This document shows positions 63,963 through 64,000 of a DNA stretch of 64,000 nt, piece after piece. Source of the stretch: Ferranicluibacter rubi (GTDB lineage: Bacteria > Pseudomonadota > Alphaproteobacteria > Rhizobiales > Rhizobiaceae); the NCBI RefSeq assembly GCF_011603255.1, contig NZ_JAANCM010000002.1, forward strand, positions 518,333 to 582,332, in the 5' to 3' direction. The position numbers and the translations under genes are program-made. Position 1 is the first letter of the stretch, and each line of letters opens with the position of its first letter. The notes under the pieces were generated by a model. That model was not told where the DNA came from, did not search any database, and was given only the letters and a program-made list of their open reading frames with translations.

Positions 63963-64000
63963 CGCACAACCTTTCGGCAAACATCGGACTTACACAAAAT

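Overview
The window is an ordinary, gene-dense stretch of a GC-rich alphaproteobacterial chromosome, most likely from the Rhizobiaceae (Agrobacterium/Rhizobium/Sinorhizobium relatives). The evidence is the scpA-scpB-tatABC-serS order, a fused secDF behind yajC, a B12-dependent ribonucleotide reductase, DUF1127 micro-proteins, a TrmFO tRNA methylase, an HWE-family sensor kinase, class I PhaC and a CtrA-type site (TTAA-N7-TTAAC). I see no phage genes, insertion sequence, integrase, CRISPR array or rRNA operon. Six tRNA genes are present: Leu(TAG), Glu(TTC) twice, Arg(TCT), Pro(TGG) and Leu(TAA).

Layout. 1-6.4 kb: chromosome segregation (scpA truncated at the window edge, scpB), the Tat translocase, seryl-tRNA synthetase, protein-isoaspartate methyltransferase and an unknown 218-residue protein. 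6.5-14.1 kb: an NlpD-type LysM/LytM lipoprotein, a DUF815 ATPase, YajC, SecDF and two proteins resembling mitochondrial complex I assembly factors (NDUFAF3-like and NDUFAF6-like). 14.1-24 kb: TrmFO, two DUF1127 proteins, tRNA-Leu, trigger factor, transhydrogenase, RadC, Map and PHA synthase. 24-33.5 kb: aminotransferase, homoserine dehydrogenase, RecJ, tRNA-Glu pair, a DUF882 lipoprotein, glyoxalase I, a double cold-shock protein, DUF192 and the NDUFS4-like subunit. 34-42 kb: HWE kinase with single-domain response regulator, a MocR regulator divergent from an EamA exporter, and a chemoreceptor. 42-47 kb: nrdJ and its roughly 650-base regulatory region, then xanthine phosphoribosyltransferase. 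47-55 kb: exported metallophosphoesterase, DUF606 transporter pair, WrbA back to back with a CinA-like protein, a HAD hydrolase, threonine dehydratase, HlyU-like and DUF1203 proteins. 55.4-58.7 kb: a leftward cluster cysK-alaX-sseA-GNAT. 59-64 kb: a ChrR-like cupin, a short-chain dehydrogenase, an MdtJI-like SMR pair, a GPH-type transporter and a cyclopropane-fatty-acyl-phospholipid synthase.

The most interesting part is the right edge. A sequence fitting the Rhodobacter sigma-E (singlet-oxygen) promoter, TGATCC-N18-TAAGAA, lies just ahead of a chrR-like gene that has no adjacent sigma factor and has lost the two zinc-binding cysteines of the anti-sigma domain. The neighbouring dehydrogenase, GPH transporter and Cfa-type methylase match classes of the known sigma-E photooxidative-stress (unusual fatty acid) regulon, so the window seems to cut through such a locus. 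Other regulatory signals seen directly are two CtrA-like sites (one ahead of the 218-residue gene, one ahead of the NlpD-like gene), NrdR-like boxes ahead of nrdJ, a palindrome between the mocR-like and eamA genes, and overlapping back-to-back promoters with palindromes between wrbA and the cinA-like gene. Functional names rest on reading motifs by eye; no database search was possible.
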